In this document: positions 62,102 to 64,000 of the stretch, piece by piece
How the letters are laid out: every line of letters starts with the position of its first letter
Position numbering within the stretch: the first letter of the stretch is position 1
NCBI GenBank assembly: GCA_030731745.1
Contig: JANQTJ010000015.1
Coordinates: 62,001 to 126,000 of the forward strand
Direction of reading: 5' to 3'
From: Flaviramulus sp.
GTDB taxonomy: Bacteria > Bacteroidota > Bacteroidia > Flavobacteriales > Flavobacteriaceae
Length of the DNA: 64,000 nucleotides
Position numbers and translations under genes: made by a program
Notes under the pieces: generated by a model
Seen by the model: the letters and a program-made list of their open reading frames with translations, nothing else
Told to the model about the DNA's origin: nothing
Database searches by the model: none

Positions 62102-64000
62102 ATGTCATCAAAAACTAATAAAGTCCCCATTGGAAAAAAAATAGCGTTCGGATTAGGAATGCTAGCAAATCAAATGTTTCCTGCTGCGTTAGGAATTTTT
62201 ATGGTTGTATTAGTACAAGATTTAGGATTCCCAACATGGATGTGGGGTGTTTTATTTTTCTTGCCTAGAGTTTTTGATTCTATAACAGACCCAATAATGG
62301 GCTTTATCTCTGATAATACAAAATCTAAATGGGGAAGACGCCGCCACTATGTTATGATTGGAGCTATAATTATGGGTATTTCATTTACTTTGATGTGGCA
62401 ACTTTATCGTGACGATGGCATCAATTATAATTTTACATATTTCTTAATCTGGTCTCTTATTTTTTATTTAGGCCTTACCATTTTTAGTGTGCCATTCGTT
62501 GCTATGGGTTATGAAATGAGCGATGATTTCCATGAACGTACAAATATTATGGCTGTAGCACAATGGATTGGACAGTGGGCTTGGGTAATTGCACCTTGGT
62601 TTTGGGTGGTTATGTATGATCAAGGTTGGTTTGAATCTGCTGATGTAGCTACAAGAACTTTGGCACTATGGGTAGGTATTGGTTGTGGTATATTAGCAGC
62701 AATTCCTGCTATATTTCTTAAAGACAAATCAACTTTAGATGATGATAGTTTAGAGCCTTTGACAATGGGAAACATTGGGGGAAGTTTAAAAGGAATTGTA
62801 AAAGGTTTTAAAGAAGCTTTTAAATTAGTGCCTTTTAAAAAATTATGTATCGCTACTTTCTTTATTTTTAATGCATTTAATACCATTGCAGGTTTTTCTT
62901 TTTTTATCATAGTTTACTATTTATTTAATGGGGTTACTGGTGATGAAGGCGCTTGGATATGGCCAACACTTTTTGGTAGTGTAGGCGCTTTAGTTACTAC
63001 GTTTATTGTAATTCCTATTGTTGCGAAAATGTCTAAAATAGTAGGCAAAAAAAATGCGTTTTTAGCTTCTCAAGGAATTTCTATTATTGGTTACATAATG
63101 CTTTGGTTTCTTTTTATTCCTGGTAAACCATATATGTTTTTAATTGCTATGCCTTTCTTTTCTTTTGGAATTGGTGGGCTTTTTACATTAATGATGTCAA
63201 TGACAGCTGATGTATGTGATTTAGATGAATTAAATTTTGGACAACGAAGAGAAGGAATTTTTGGGGCTATTTACTGGTGGATGGTTAAATTTGGTTTAGC
63301 TATAGCTGGTTTATTAAGTGGGCTTATAATGTCTATGTTAGACTTTACGCCTGGTGCAGCTACCCAACCTGAAGGAGCTGTTACTGGATTAAGAATTTTC
63401 TTTTCTGCATTCCCTATATTAGGAACTGCAATTGCTATGTATGTTATGCGTGATTATGATCTAACTGAAGAGCGTGCATTAGAAATAAGTGCAGAATTAT
63501 CAAAAAGAAAAGAAAAGAAAAAAACTAAACAAGTTTCTTCTTCATATGGAGGAGGTAAACTACTCTCAGCGTTAAATAATAATGTAACTTTAGGTGAGTT
63601 TAAGGAAATAGATTTTAGTAATAAAAATGTAGAAGACTTAAAAGAATTATTCTCAGAAAATCTATCAAATGGCTTACATGGTTTGTGTTTTAGTCCATAT
63701 TTAGAAGGTCAAAAAGCGGGAGATATCTTATCAGAAAAACAAATCAGAAGACGTATGGAAATTATTTCTCCCTACACCAAATGGGTGCGCTCTTTCTCAT
63801 GTACAGAGGGTAATGAATTAATACCTGAAATAGCACATAATAAAGGATTAAAAACTATTGTTGGTGCTTGGATTAGTGATGATAAAAATAGAAACAAAAA
63901 GGAAATTGATACATTAATAAAATTGGCTAAATCTGGATATGTTGATGTTGCTGCTGTTGGTAACGAAGTATTATTGAGAGGTGAAATCACTGAAAATGAA
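62102..64000 (+). CDS. GPH/MFS sugar transporter fused to a C-terminal GH17 domain (partial, runs off window)
   Basis: Not in the ORF track because no stop is reached; 633 codons are open to the window end. Residues about 1-455 are a twelve-helix glycoside-pentoside-hexuronide transporter with SITDPIMGFISDNTKSKWGR and a C-terminal half containing SMTADVCDLDELNFGQRREG. A basic linker (KRKEKKKTKQ, about 470-480) follows. From about 510 a GH17 domain begins (NGLHGLCFSPY) and reaches the acid/base motif AAVGNEVLLRGE with Glu622. By the positive-inside rule the linker and hydrolase face the cytoplasm. It would import glucan oligosaccharides and pass them to an attached enzyme. The nucleophile part of GH17 lies beyond the window. 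Confidence 0.88.
   Translation, partial: MSSKTNKVPIGKKIAFGLGMLANQMFPAALGIFMVVLVQDLGFPTWMWGVLFFLPRVFDSITDPIMGFISDNTKSKWGRRRHYVMIGAIIMGISFTLMWQLYRDDGINYNFTYFLIWSLIFYLGLTIFSVPFVAMGYEMSDDFHERTNIMAVAQWIGQWAWVIAPWFWVVMYDQGWFESADVATRTLALWVGIGCGILAAIPAIFLKDKSTLDDDSLEPLTMGNIGGSLKGIVKGFKEAFKLVPFKKLCIATFFIFNAFNTIAGFSFFIIVYYLFNGVTGDEGAWIWPTLFGSVGALVTTFIVIPIVAKMSKIVGKKNAFLASQGISIIGYIMLWFLFIPGKPYMFLIAMPFFSFGIGGLFTLMMSMTADVCDLDELNFGQRREGIFGAIYWWMVKFGLAIAGLLSGLIMSMLDFTPGAATQPEGAVTGLRIFFSAFPILGTAIAMYVMRDYDLTEERALEISAELSKRKEKKKTKQVSSSYGGGKLLSALNNNVTLGEFKEIDFSNKNVEDLKELFSENLSNGLHGLCFSPYLEGQKAGDILSEKQIRRRMEIISPYTKWVRSFSCTEGNELIPEIAHNKGLKTIVGAWISDDKNRNKKEIDTLIKLAKSGYVDVAAVGNEVLLRGEITENE

Noticed and set aside
1-64000. 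CRISPR arrays, insertion sequences, integrases, prophage genes
   Set aside because: No regularly spaced repeats, transposase or recombinase motifs were seen on either strand; the tRNA genes show no adjacent integrase.

Overview
The window is a stretch of AT-rich chromosome from a marine-type member of the Flavobacteriaceae (Bacteroidota). The main support is the gene content: bacillithiol synthesis (BshB1), a fused ResB/CcsA cytochrome c biogenesis protein, DUF2490, DUF2520 and DUF2911 proteins, a Lacal_2735-type small protein, and a Y_Y_Y-domain membrane regulator. Several promoters also fit the Bacteroidota TTTG-N20-TANNTTTG pattern. The genus cannot be fixed from the sequence alone. I saw no CRISPR array, transposase, prophage or rRNA operon.

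Layout. 1-7.1 kb: tRNA-His, bshB1, an SLC13 transporter, pckA, a DUF2490 protein, an rlmF-like methyltransferase whose conserved N-terminus has no normal start codon, and a HAD phosphatase. 7.1-16.99 kb: a small basic protein, an mscL gene broken by one in-frame stop, ccsBA, then a packed co-directional run (DUF2520, KdsC-like phosphatase, UbiA, Maf, lipoprotein, MscS-like, CorA). 17-25.3 kb: a structured intergenic element, a PIG-L protein, a 36-residue membrane peptide with a sodium:solute symporter, a Gfo/Idh oxidoreductase, a membrane protein/XRE pair, a DUF2911 protein and an aquaporin.

25.3-39.6 kb is a light and oxidative-stress island in two gene runs. Each run is headed by the same palindrome, GTTTAAC-N14-GTTAAAC, placed just before a TTTTGTATCTTT promoter. 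Run 1 holds a TetR-type regulator, an ABC1 kinase-like protein, a flavin reductase-like protein, an SDR-DUF2867 protein, DUF2256, a DASH cryptochrome, an FeS-type bacterial photolyase and an unusual cryptochrome. Run 2 holds two hypothetical regulatory-looking proteins, GTP cyclohydrolase I, two paralogous small helical proteins, an SDR without its catalytic Tyr, glutathione peroxidase, Lacal_2735, TspO, an SRPBCC protein and a class I photolyase. A degraded gene remnant follows. Next come a BNR/Vps10-type protein with its own terminator and a tRNA-Arg.

43.8-64 kb is a beta-glucan (laminarin-type) utilisation locus with no SusC/SusD pair inside the window. A membrane-spanning sensor/LuxR-HTH regulator precedes a surface operon: a glycosidase fused to a predicted outer-membrane beta-barrel, a CBM lipoprotein, a GH16 laminarinase and a three-CBM PKD lipoprotein. 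After a terminator comes an operon with a cytosolic GH149-type beta-1,3-glucan phosphorylase, a cytosolic GH17, a lipoprotein GH17 paralogue, a GH30 lipoprotein, and a GPH/MFS sugar transporter whose C-terminus is a GH17 domain and which runs off the window end. The inferred flow is surface binding and cutting, outer-membrane passage (perhaps through the barrel fusion), periplasmic GH17/GH30 trimming, uptake by the transporter fusion, then cytosolic GH17 and phosphorolytic breakdown. Upstream pckA and HAD sugar-phosphatase genes would fit such carbon use but are not linked to it by sequence.
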